Below, one piece after another: positions 18,031 through 25,174 of a stretch of 64,000 nt of DNA. Under the pieces are notes generated by a model. That model made no database searches. It was not told where the DNA came from and saw only the letters and a list, made by a program, of their open reading frames with translations. Location: NCBI RefSeq assembly GCF_024158745.1, contig NZ_JAMZAW010000012.1, forward strand, positions 124,001-188,000, in the 5' to 3' direction. The position numbers and the translations under genes were made by a program. This DNA comes from Paenibacillus tyrphae (GTDB lineage Bacteria > Bacillota > Bacilli > Paenibacillales > NBRC-103111). How positions within the stretch are numbered: the stretch's first letter is position 1; each line of letters opens with the position of its first letter.

Positions 18031-19263
18031 ATGTTCGCAGCTGTAAAGTCTCGTTTGCTTCATTTTTTACGCGAGTATCATCCGATCGTGCATGTGCTGC
18101 TTGTAGGAACCGCTCTGGCGCGGATCGCTTCGTCCATGAGCATGCCGTTTCTGGCCATTTATTTGTCGCGGGAGTCGGGGCTGCATCCGATCACGATCGG
18201 CGCGATCATCGGCATCGGCTCGCTTGCCGGCATGGCGGGCGGCTTCGTCGGCGGAGCTTTGTCCGACCGTCTGGGACGCAAGTTCATCATGATGGTTGCC
18301 TTGATCGGCTGGGTGATCGTCTTTGCCGGCTTTGCGCTTGCCAAATCGCCGCTGCTCTTCATGCTGTTCAATATGCTGAACGGGCTCTGCCGTTCGCTCT
18401 ACGAGCCGGTATCGCAAGCGCTGATGGCCGACGTGACGGTGAAAGAAAAGCGGCTTAACGTCTTCACGATGCGTTATCTTGCGATCAATGTCGGCGTGGC
18501 CGTCGGACCGCTGCTCGGCGCCTACTTCGGCATGTTCGAAGCCTGGCTGCCGTTTCTGGTTACGGCTTTCATTTATTTGACCTACGCGGGGTTGCTCTAT
18601 GCGCTGCTGCAGGCGTTCGGCATTCGTCAGATCGAAGGGGAGCACCGCAGCGGGGTGACGGTCCGCTCGGCTTGGCGGGTCATCGCGAGCGACCGTGTAT
18701 TCCGTTATTACATTGCAGGCGGGATTATCGGCGCGATCGGCTATTCGCAGATGATGGCCACCTTATCGCAATACGTGCAGCAAAGCGTAGCCGACGGGGC
18801 GACGCTGTTCGCGCTGCTGATGACGATCAATGCGGTGACGGTCGTCCTGCTGCAGGTGCCGCTGTCGAAAATGTTCGAAAGCCGCGGTCCGATGGCCGCC
18901 ATTGCGGTGGGCGGTCTCATGTTTGCGCTTGGGGATGTCGGCTATGCGGTATCCACCGGCTGGATCGGATTTATGATCTCCATGGTTTTGTTCACCGTCG
19001 GGGAAGTGCTGAATTTTCCGGCAACGAACATGCTGATCGACCGATTGGCGCCGGAAGGAATGCGGGGCACGTACTTCGGCGCGCAGTCGTTTACGAATCT
19101 CGGGCATTTTCTCGGTCCTTTGGCGGGCGGTGTGCTTTTGTCGGAATGGGGAGGCGGTCCGCTGTTCTCCGTGATGGCAGTCGTAACGGTGGCGGGAATA
19201 TATTTTTACTGGAAAGGTCAGCAAGTCTATAAAATGTTTCATAATTCACATGAAAATTCATGA
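18031..19263 (+). CDS. MFS transporter (MdtG-like drug-efflux type)
   Basis: This is a proton-coupled membrane transporter of 410 residues with twelve predicted helices. Motif A lies between helices 2 and 3 (GGALSDRLGRKFI), and the helix-4 stretch LFNMLNGLCRSLYEPVSQALMADV resembles multidrug pumps of the DHA1 group. AGAGAAGG lies upstream of the ATG. The substrate cannot be predicted. No terminator is obvious before the riboswitch that begins about 90 bases downstream. Confidence 0.88.
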   Translation: MFAAVKSRLLHFLREYHPIVHVLLVGTALARIASSMSMPFLAIYLSRESGLHPITIGAIIGIGSLAGMAGGFVGGALSDRLGRKFIMMVALIGWVIVFAGFALAKSPLLFMLFNMLNGLCRSLYEPVSQALMADVTVKEKRLNVFTMRYLAINVGVAVGPLLGAYFGMFEAWLPFLVTAFIYLTYAGLLYALLQAFGIRQIEGEHRSGVTVRSAWRVIASDRVFRYYIAGGIIGAIGYSQMMATLSQYVQQSVADGATLFALLMTINAVTVVLLQVPLSKMFESRGPMAAIAVGGLMFALGDVGYAVSTGWIGFMISMVLFTVGEVLNFPATNMLIDRLAPEGMRGTYFGAQSFTNLGHFLGPLAGGVLLSEWGGGPLFSVMAVVTVAGIYFYWKGQQVYKMFHNSHENS

Positions 19264-19353
19264 AAATAGGCCGTAAGAACTATGTATTCTATAGGGTTGA
19301 TCTTTTATCCTAAGAGATGAGATTCAATCATACACAAAAAGACAATTTTCGAG

Positions 19354-19455
19354 CGTGCTCGATAAAGGCAAACCGGGCGAAGGCCCGCGGGCGCAAAGCT
19401 ATAGAGGCTAAGGCGCCGAGGTTGCGTGATGCCAGCCAGTTTACCGAAGGCACGG
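19354..19455 (+). ncRNA. Cyclic-di-GMP-I (GEMM) riboswitch aptamer
   Basis: The conserved core of the class is present in order. AAAGGCAAACC is followed by a GC stem (GGGCGAAGGCCCGC), GGGCGCAAAGCTATAGAGGC and CTAAGGCGCC. Then come the tetraloop-receptor side (GAGGTTGCGTGATGCCAGCC) and the closing AGTTTACCGAAGGCACG, which pairs back to CGTGC at the 5' end (P1). It senses cyclic di-GMP, and the downstream terminator indicates transcriptional control. It precedes an unknown 101-residue gene. Confidence 0.95.
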
Positions 19456-19476
19456 AGACGCGCGATGATAGATGCG

Positions 19477-19508
19477 GACTCCCGTACCGTCAACGGAGAG
19501 TCTTTTTG
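19477..19508 (+). terminator. Riboswitch expression-platform terminator
   Basis: GACTCCCGT pairs with ACGGAGAGTC (one bulged A), followed by TTTTTGTTT. It lies 22 bases after the aptamer and 26 bases before the ATG of the controlled gene. Confidence 0.8.
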
Positions 19509-19533
19509 TTTGCATATAAAGGAGCGAGAACGG

Positions 19534-19839
19534 ATGGCAGATCAGAGCCAAGGACGGAGCATCATGACGAAGCAAGGCTTCTATACCAAAGTGGGCAACG
19601 ATTTCGTCGGCGTCTTTTTGTCGAGCGAAGGCCCGAAAATGTTCATTAATCGCGAGGTGTACGAGCTCGCATCCTCCTGCTGGGACGTCGAAATGGTTAA
19701 AGGGCGCAGCCGGCAGGTCATTACGTTTTATTGGCGCGGCGAAGTGAAGCTTTCCGTGCGGTGCGAAGCGGACAATGAAGTGTTCATGTCGCTCTTCGAT
19801 TATTGGAGCTGCCGGGCGCAAGACCTCCGTCACGCCTAG
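19534..19839 (+). CDS. Hypothetical protein under c-di-GMP riboswitch control
   Basis: This soluble 101-residue protein belongs to no family that I recognise. There is no signal peptide or membrane segment. It is predicted to be mostly beta-strand (FVGVFLSSEGPKMFINREVYELA, VITFYWRGEVKLSVRCE), with a Cys/Trp-containing C-terminus (FDYWSCRAQDLRHA). AAAGGAG lies 9 bases before the ATG. Its position immediately after a c-di-GMP-I aptamer and terminator makes it part of the second-messenger regulon, perhaps in motility, adhesion or surface functions. The DUF2935 gene 116 bases downstream may share the transcript. Confidence 0.8.
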   Translation: MADQSQGRSIMTKQGFYTKVGNDFVGVFLSSEGPKMFINREVYELASSCWDVEMVKGRSRQVITFYWRGEVKLSVRCEADNEVFMSLFDYWSCRAQDLRHA

Positions 19840-19954
19840 CGGCCGCCTGCCGATCCCGATTCTCTCTTTCGAATAGGCACTCGCCCCGGTCGTGGTGCAT
19901 ACGATGCTTGTAGCACATGACGGCTTATCGGCCAACGGGGAGGCAGAGACAGGG

Positions 19955-20764
19955 ATGGCAACGGATTTCGAGACATCTGCGGCGTTCGAACACCGGTTCT
20001 GGCTGCAGGTGATGGGAGATCATGCCCGGTTTATTAAAGATTCGCTGTCTGCGGACGAATCCGAAGAGGTGACGCGGGCCCGGGGAGTGATCGCGGCCTT
20101 CGACGGTCTGCTGCAGCGTGCCCGCAAGACGCAAGAGCGCGAGCGGCTAAGCGAGATTACGCGGGAGGCGTACCGCTTGACGCAGCAATTGCGCAGCTTC
20201 AAGCTGCATCTGCTGCAGAGGCAGTTGATCGGGAAGATCACAATCGGACTGTCGGCTTCGTTTCTGAGCCATATGGTGAACGAGGCTGAGGAATATTTGC
20301 GGGTGCTGGGGAGTCTGCTTTCCGGGCAACCGGCCCCCGTGTTCCATGAGCTTCATCATCATCTGGTTTGGCTGCAGGATGCCTACGGGCATGCGAGCTC
20401 GATCGCAAGCGATCTCGATATGGCGGAATCGCGTTTGAACGAGATGGCACGGACGTTCGATCAGCATTTTCGCGAATTTTATTTAAAAGCGGTCGAGCTG
20501 GCCGGGTATTTGCGCGCGAATGTGAAGAAATTTCCGGCTTTGCTACGTTTCGGCAAAGAAGTGGAGCTCGAAATGGCGCTGTTCATGCAGTTTCTGCGGG
20601 AGCTGGAGGAGCTGCGGCTTAGCAAGCAGGCGCTCGGGACTTTGTCGCCTTTAATGGCAGATCATATGTCTCGCGAGGAGTGCTACTACCTGATGAAGCT
20701 TTCTCAGTCATCGGAGTATAAAGCGCCCGTCTGCGACCCGGCCCGTCCCCGCGTCGAGACTTAG
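19955..20764 (+). CDS. DUF2935 domain protein
   Basis: This 269-residue, all-helical protein has two related halves, each with a short metal-ligand-like pattern (EHRFWLQVMGDHARFIKD near the N-terminus; VELEMALFMQFLREL and DHMSREECYYLMKL near the C-terminus). DUF2935 proteins form hemerythrin-like bundles able to bind metal; their function is unknown. The ATG at 19955 follows GGGGAGG at a slightly long spacing. In-frame starts exist up to 19892 but lack ribosome-binding sites. It is possibly co-transcribed with the riboswitch-controlled gene. Confidence 0.82.
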   Translation: MATDFETSAAFEHRFWLQVMGDHARFIKDSLSADESEEVTRARGVIAAFDGLLQRARKTQERERLSEITREAYRLTQQLRSFKLHLLQRQLIGKITIGLSASFLSHMVNEAEEYLRVLGSLLSGQPAPVFHELHHHLVWLQDAYGHASSIASDLDMAESRLNEMARTFDQHFREFYLKAVELAGYLRANVKKFPALLRFGKEVELEMALFMQFLRELEELRLSKQALGTLSPLMADHMSREECYYLMKLSQSSEYKAPVCDPARPRVET

Positions 20765-20782
20765 CTTGAATAAATCGAATAC

Positions 20783-20836
20783 ATCCTTACAAGGCCCAAG
20801 CTGAATCATTGCTCTGGTCTCGTAAGGATTTTTTGC
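20783..20836 (+). terminator. Rho-independent terminator
   Basis: ATCCTTAC pairs with GTAAGGAT across a long loop and is followed by TTTTTG. Confidence 0.75.
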
Positions 20837-20967
20837 TTTTGGCCAAAAAGGGGTCAGGAAGGTTAAAGCGGCAGGCAAATGGAAATATTGGATGGTGTCG
20901 TTCAAGACATTGTTGACAACATTCATCGTCGAATCCGATGAAGTTGCAACGGAGGACTGATACCCCT

Positions 20968-21465
20968 ATGGCCAAGGAACAATCCATCCTGTTTTTGATG
21001 TGGATCGCCAGTGTGCTACTGCTTGGTATGACCGGACGCCGACGTGTGAGAGCCACTGTGCTTCTAATCTTTATTTTTCAAGCACTGACCTGGTTGTTGA
21101 GTTTGGTGCTGACGAGCTTGTCCTTGTTCGAATTTCCGGTGCGGGAATTGCCGAGGGCGACATCGATTAATTTTACGTCTGAGTTTATCTTGTTTCCGGC
21201 TTATGCCGTATGGTTTCACTATACGTATCCCGAGTGGAAAAGCAGGGCCCGTCAGATCGGGCATTATGCGCTGTTTGCCACGCTTTTCGTCGCGTTTTAC
21301 AGTTTGCTTGGGCACTTCACATCGCTTGTGAAATTTCACGCTTCGCCGGCTTGGCTATATCTTACCTTTCCGGGTGAGCTCTATATTACCCGGCAGGTGT
21401 TCCTGTGGTTCGTTCGGGAGGAACCGGGAAAGTCTGTTGCAGGCTTATCGGAGAAACGGTTATGA
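20968..21465 (+). CDS. CBO0543 family membrane protein, paralogue 1
   Basis: This integral membrane protein of 165 residues has about five hydrophobic segments. It belongs to the CBO0543 family, of unknown function, known from clostridia and bacilli. The family core is visible as EFPVRELPRATSINFTSEFILFPAYAVWFHYTYPEW. The ATG at 20968 lies 12 bases after GGAGG. An earlier in-frame ATG (20938) would place that GGAGG inside the gene. The stop overlaps the start of a paralogue (ATGA), so translation is probably coupled. Confidence 0.8.
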   Translation: MAKEQSILFLMWIASVLLLGMTGRRRVRATVLLIFIFQALTWLLSLVLTSLSLFEFPVRELPRATSINFTSEFILFPAYAVWFHYTYPEWKSRARQIGHYALFATLFVAFYSLLGHFTSLVKFHASPAWLYLTFPGELYITRQVFLWFVREEPGKSVAGLSEKRL

Positions 21466-21950
21466 GCAGATTCATCGAGCAGTGGATTCTTTTCTTCGTC
21501 TGGGGGATGACACTGGCTTCCCTTTTACTCATTCCGAAAGAGAAGTATCGCGTCGCGCTTATGGTTTTTTTATTTAAACAGTGCGTCACCTGGCTGCTCG
21601 GGCTTCTTGTGGTCGAGTGGGAATGGATTGCCTACCCGGTCCGGTTGTTTTGGAAGGTGAATGCCACCAGCTTTACATTCGAATATTTCGTCTATCCGGT
21701 CATTTGTATTTTCTTTATGCTGTATTATCCCGAGCGCCGGGGCGGATGGGCGAAGCTCGCGTATTACGCGGCTTTTACGACCGGAATCATGGTGCCGGAA
21801 TACGTGATCGAGCGCTGTACCCGGCTTATCGATTACTTGCACTGGACCTGGTATTGGAGCTGGATCAGCTTGTTTCTCACGTTCGGGATGTCCCGGTTGT
21901 TCTACGTATGGTATTTTAAGCCGGTGCGGCCGGCAAAAATCAAGCCCTGA
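21462..21950 (+). CDS. CBO0543 family membrane protein, paralogue 2
   Basis: This 162-residue membrane protein is homologous to the preceding one. AYPVRLFWKVNATSFTFEYFVYPVICIFFMLYYPE aligns with the core of paralogue 1. The start ATG overlaps the upstream TGA by the ATGA arrangement, indicating a tandem duplication translated as a pair. The function is unknown. Its TGA stop lies inside the left copy of the duplicated hairpin flanking repeat copy 2. Confidence 0.8.
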   Translation: MSRFIEQWILFFVWGMTLASLLLIPKEKYRVALMVFLFKQCVTWLLGLLVVEWEWIAYPVRLFWKVNATSFTFEYFVYPVICIFFMLYYPERRGGWAKLAYYAAFTTGIMVPEYVIERCTRLIDYLHWTWYWSWISLFLTFGMSRLFYVWYFKPVRPAKIKP

Positions 21951-21968
21951 GCTTATTGCTTAGGGCTT
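21942..21968. terminator. Terminator hairpin, left copy (repeat copy 2)
   Basis: AAGCCCTGAGC-TTATT-GCTTAGGGCTT. It overlaps the stop of the upstream gene. Read on the minus strand it is followed by GATTTTTG, so the T-run serves leftward transcripts. It is 26 of 27 bases identical to 22078-22104. Confidence 0.8.
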
Positions 21969-21973
21969 AGCTT

Positions 21974-22071
21974 GTCAAGAAAGTGGGCATTTACAAAAAT
22001 AGAGATGCAAACGGAAGTGGATACCCCACCCCTACGTAACCTCTATTATCCCATTTGACCACTTTCTCGAC
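21974..22071. repeat. Modular inverted-repeat element, copy 2 (minimal, no internal module)
   Basis: The 98-base element is in opposite orientation to copies 1 and 3. It consists of the outer arms only: GTCAAGAAAGTGGGC, AATAGAGATGCAAACGGAAG and GTGGATACCCCACCCC, then the counterpart AACCTCTATTATCCC to ACTTTCTCGAC. Relative to copy 1 the whole interior is missing, with the junction at a short direct repeat (CCACTTCCG/CCACCTCCG), as expected for a slippage deletion. It is flanked by 27-base duplicated hairpins. Confidence 0.85.
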
Positions 22072-22077
22072 ACTCAG

Positions 22078-22104
22078 AAGCCCTGAGCTTATTGCTCAGG
22101 GCTT
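22078..22104. terminator. Terminator hairpin, right copy (repeat copy 2)
   Basis: AAGCCCTGAGC-TTATT-GCTCAGGGCTT is a perfect 11-bp stem. The TAA stop of the minus-strand methyltransferase gene lies within it. There is no T-run on either side. Confidence 0.8.
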
Positions 22105-23270
22105 GGGTTCGTCTCCCGGTCCTTGCGCCATGCGTATAAGCCGCCGGGTGCGAAGTACTGGTACAATTGGCATTCGATTCGTCCGTTAAACAGCTTCCGC
22201 TTCTTGTCTGCCGGCCGATTCATGTAATGCTCAAACTGCTTGGCCGGGGTCAGGACAAAAGCGGACCAGGTAGGGAGCTGCGCATACAAGTGTCCGAAAT
22301 CGCGGACGGCGCGTTCCGCTTCGCTCCGGTCGCCCAGTCGTTCGCCGTAAGGCGGGTTCGTAATGGTGCAGCCGTAATCTCCTTGCGGCCGCGCTTTGGC
22401 TACCGGCAGTGTCTGCAGGCTGAGCTCCTTGGCCAGTCCGGCCGCTTTGGCCGACGCTTGGGCAACCTCGATCGCGCTGCGGTCGAGGTCCGAACCGGCG
22501 ATCTGCAGCGGCACGTCGTCGCGCACGAGATCGTACGCTTCTTCGCGCGCTTCCTGCCATAACGACTCGGGGACGAGCGGCCACGCCTCTGCATTGAAGC
22601 TGCGTCTCAGGCCCGGTGCCAGATTCCAGCCGATCATGGCCGCTTCGACCGGGATCGTCCCCGAGCCGCAGAACGGATCGTACAGCGGGCGCTCCGGCTG
22701 CCAGCGGCTGAGCAGGATCATGGCTGCCGCCATCGTTTCCTTCAGCGGCGCTTCGGTGACCAGCTTGCGGTAGCCGCGCTTGTGCAGCCCGGGGCCCGTC
22801 GTGTCCAGCGTAATCGTCGCGATATCGTTCAGCAGCGCGACCTCGATAACGAAGCGGCCGCCCGTCTCGCGGAACCATTCGGTTCCGTAGCGCACCTTCA
22901 TGCTTTCGACGACGGCTTTCTTCACGATGCCCTGACAGGCGGGAACGCTGGACAGCTGCGATTTATGCGAGCGTCCTTCGACCGGAAACTCGCCGTCCTC
23001 GGGAATCCATTCCGGCCAAGGCAGCGCTTTGACGCCTTCAAACAGCTCGTCGAAGGTGCGCGCCGGGAACTGTCCCATTTTGACCAGCACGCGGTCGGCG
23101 GTCCGCAGCCACAGGTTCGCCCGTGCGATCGCCAGTGCGTCTCCGACGAACGTGACGCGGCCGTTCTCAACCGTCACCTGATCGTATCCGAGGTCGCGGA
23201 CTTCCCGGGCGACAACGGCTTCCAGGCCCATGGGGGCGGTAGCAATCAATTCAATGGTGTTCGATGTCAA
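22089..23270 (-). CDS. THUMP-domain class I SAM-dependent RNA methyltransferase (YpsC/RlmL-like)
   Basis: This cytoplasmic RNA guanine-N2 methyltransferase of 393 residues probably acts on 23S rRNA. The N-terminal ferredoxin-like/THUMP part (about 1-150; ELIATAPMGLEAVVAREVRDLGY) precedes the methyltransferase domain, with the SAM motif YDPFCGSGTIPVEAAM and catalytic TNPPYGERLG. The length fits Bacillus YpsC. TTG at 23270 is chosen because AAGGAGTGAG lies just upstream. Longer in-frame starts would bury that site. The stop lies in the duplicated hairpin of repeat copy 2. Confidence 0.9.
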   Translation of the reverse strand: MTSNTIELIATAPMGLEAVVAREVRDLGYDQVTVENGRVTFVGDALAIARANLWLRTADRVLVKMGQFPARTFDELFEGVKALPWPEWIPEDGEFPVEGRSHKSQLSSVPACQGIVKKAVVESMKVRYGTEWFRETGGRFVIEVALLNDIATITLDTTGPGLHKRGYRKLVTEAPLKETMAAAMILLSRWQPERPLYDPFCGSGTIPVEAAMIGWNLAPGLRRSFNAEAWPLVPESLWQEAREEAYDLVRDDVPLQIAGSDLDRSAIEVAQASAKAAGLAKELSLQTLPVAKARPQGDYGCTITNPPYGERLGDRSEAERAVRDFGHLYAQLPTWSAFVLTPAKQFEHYMNRPADKKRKLFNGRIECQLYQYFAPGGLYAWRKDRETNPSPEQ

Positions 23271-23411
23271 CGCTTGCTCACTCCTTGGAAAAGCCATACA
23301 ATAAACTAGTATAGGCGATTGGCCCCGATTATACAACGGCGGCGGGAACAAAGGTAAGGAACGGTACAGCCGTACGCCCTACGAGGACCAAACGGAGGAG
23401 GAAGAACGGAG

Positions 23412-24056
23412 ATGACGGAGATGCCATTATCGGCGGAAGCGTATTTGGAAGGGTTGTTCGAGCCCGATGCGGAGCTTGAGCGGGTGCAGGAAGGCATCCG
23501 GGAGAACGGGATGCCGGAAATTTCAATCGCGCCGGGGTACGGCCGGCTGCTGACGATGCTCACGCGGCTCGTTCGCGCGGAGCAGGTGCTGGAGATCGGG
23601 GCGCTGGGCGGCTACAGCGGCATTTGCTTGGCGCGCGGCCTGTCCGACGGCGGCAAGCTGGTATCGCTGGAGCTGAAGCAGGAGTATGCGGACTTGGCGC
23701 ACAAGCACTTGCGCGAAGCGGGGCTCGGCGACAAGGTCGAATACCGGATCGGTGAGGCGCTGGATAGTTTGGAGGCGCTGTCGGCGGAAGGACGGCGGTT
23801 CGATCTGTTCTTTATCGATGCGGACAAGGGCAACTATCCGAATTATTTGGAATGGGCGATCAAGCTGGCCCGGCCGGGCGCGCTCATCCTCGGCGACAAC
23901 CTGTTGATGCGCGGCAAGACGACCGATCCGGAGCAGACCGGCAACGCCGTGACGAAGATGCGCCAATTTAACGAAAGCATAGCGCGCGATCCGCGTCTGG
24001 AAGGCGTGCTGCTGCCGGCGTATGATGGCCTCGCCATTGCAAGAGTGCGGGGATAG
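23412..24056 (+). CDS. O-methyltransferase (catechol/caffeoyl-CoA type, YrrM-like)
   Basis: This 214-residue SAM-dependent methyltransferase has motif I VLEIGALGGYSGICLA, the acidic substrate/metal motif FFIDADKGNYPNYL and the ILGDNLLMRG loop. These are typical of the small metal-dependent O-methyltransferase group, which in bacilli includes a tRNA hydroxyuridine methyltransferase (TrmR). GGAGGAGG lies before the ATG. It is divergent from the rRNA methyltransferase gene. The substrate cannot be decided from sequence alone. Confidence 0.9.
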   Translation: MTEMPLSAEAYLEGLFEPDAELERVQEGIRENGMPEISIAPGYGRLLTMLTRLVRAEQVLEIGALGGYSGICLARGLSDGGKLVSLELKQEYADLAHKHLREAGLGDKVEYRIGEALDSLEALSAEGRRFDLFFIDADKGNYPNYLEWAIKLARPGALILGDNLLMRGKTTDPEQTGNAVTKMRQFNESIARDPRLEGVLLPAYDGLAIARVRG

Positions 24057-24088
24057 AGGCAGGCAGGTGAAGATGTAGACATATAGCG

Positions 24089-24136
24089 AAGAGACGGGTT
24101 CCCATGGTCGTGGCGACGAGGGAACCCGTCTCTTTT
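24089..24136. terminator. Bidirectional terminator
   Basis: AAGAGACGGGTTCCC pairs with GGGAACCCGTCTCTT. It lies between the convergent methyltransferase and IclR genes. Confidence 0.9.
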
Positions 24137-24154
24137 GTCTGTAAAACCTCCGCT

Positions 24155-24928
24155 CTAAGCCCCTGTGGTCCCTGTCCCCCGATAGCCGAGCTCGTGCGAT
24201 ATGGCGCGTGTAATCCCCACCACCTCTTGAATCCACTGTTCATGGTACGGCAGCATACGATCGGTCGGGCCGATCACGCTGACGGACGCAATCGCTTTCC
24301 CGTCGGCATCGAAGATCGGCGCTGCGATCCCGGTCGCGCCGACATTGCGCAGGTTTGAGCTCAGCTCGTATCCTTTCGTCCGAATGTCCTCCAGCCTGCG
24401 TTTCATCGTCTCCGCGTCGGTAATCGTATATGCGGTATACGTTTTCAATTGATCCCCCAGCACTTCGTCGATGAAAGCGTCGTCCCGGTAAGCCAAAATG
24501 GCGCGCGCCGCCGAGGTGGCGTACATCGGAAACCGCCGGTGCTCCTCCGCATTGAAGCGGATCGGATACTGCGAGTCGATTTTATCGACATAAATGGCAT
24601 CCTGACCGTCAATGACGCACAGCGTGACGAGCTCCTTGGTCTTATCCGAGAGCTGGGTAAGAAACGGTCTGGCGAAATCGACGAGATTGTGATTTTTCAG
24701 CACCTTGTTGCCGAGCTCCAGCAGCGTATAGCCGAGCGAATACTGCTTGGTTGCGGGATTTTGCTTGATAAAACCTTCGCTTTCGAGCGTCATCAGCAGC
24801 TTGTGCACCGCACCCTTGGATAGCTCCAGCTTGCGGCTCAAATCACTCACGCCGAGCTCTTTTGGAGAATCGAGAAATAATTTCAGCAGCTTGCAGCCGT
24901 TTTTGACAGAGGATAAATGGTTGTCCAT
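24155..24928 (-). CDS. IclR-family transcriptional regulator
   Basis: This 257-residue repressor/activator has an N-terminal winged helix (about 8-70; LLKLFLDSPKELGVSDLSRKLELSKGAVHKLLMTLESEGFI) and a C-terminal GAF-like ligand domain with the family motif GYELSSNLRNVGATGIAAPIFDADGKAIASVSVIGP. The ATG at 24928 follows AAGGAG. Longer in-frame starts have no ribosome-binding site. It is divergent from the ABC-importer/M20 operon, and two operator-like palindromes lie in the shared spacer, so it almost certainly controls that operon in response to the imported compound. Confidence 0.93.
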   Translation of the reverse strand: MDNHLSSVKNGCKLLKLFLDSPKELGVSDLSRKLELSKGAVHKLLMTLESEGFIKQNPATKQYSLGYTLLELGNKVLKNHNLVDFARPFLTQLSDKTKELVTLCVIDGQDAIYVDKIDSQYPIRFNAEEHRRFPMYATSAARAILAYRDDAFIDEVLGDQLKTYTAYTITDAETMKRRLEDIRTKGYELSSNLRNVGATGIAAPIFDADGKAIASVSVIGPTDRMLPYHEQWIQEVVGITRAISHELGYRGTGTTGA

Positions 24929-25072
24929 AACCTTCGTGCTCCTTGCCGTCGTTGAGTTGAGGGACGGTTTGAAATGTAGAGTAAGTGTAACATAAAGCGG
25001 GCAATTTTCCCAGAATTCGCTTTCGCATGTTAGAAAACATAACATTGAAAACGTTTTAATAAAAATAAACTA

Positions 25073-25102
25073 TTGCGCTTTATCCAAGTTACGTGCTAAA
25101 AT
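25073..25102 (+). promoter_or_regulatory. Promoter of the ABC importer operon
   Basis: TTGCGC (25073-25078), 18 bases, then TAAAAT (25097-25102) with an extended TG before the -10 box. It lies just upstream of the operator pair. Confidence 0.6.
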
Positions 25103-25110
25103 CTCCTTGT

Positions 25111-25150
25111 GTTTCTCGTATAGTAAACGATGTTCACGTATAGTGAACGA
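25111..25150. promoter_or_regulatory. Tandem operator-like palindromes (probable IclR sites)
   Basis: GTTCACGTATAGTGAAC (25132-25148) is a perfect 6-bp-arm palindrome. An imperfect relative, GTTTCTCGTATAGTAAAC, starts at 25111, so the two are offset by 21 bases (two helical turns). Both lie just after the predicted -10 box, a position suited to repression. Confidence 0.65.
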
Positions 25151-25174
25151 TACCACATCCGAGGAGGAATTTCA

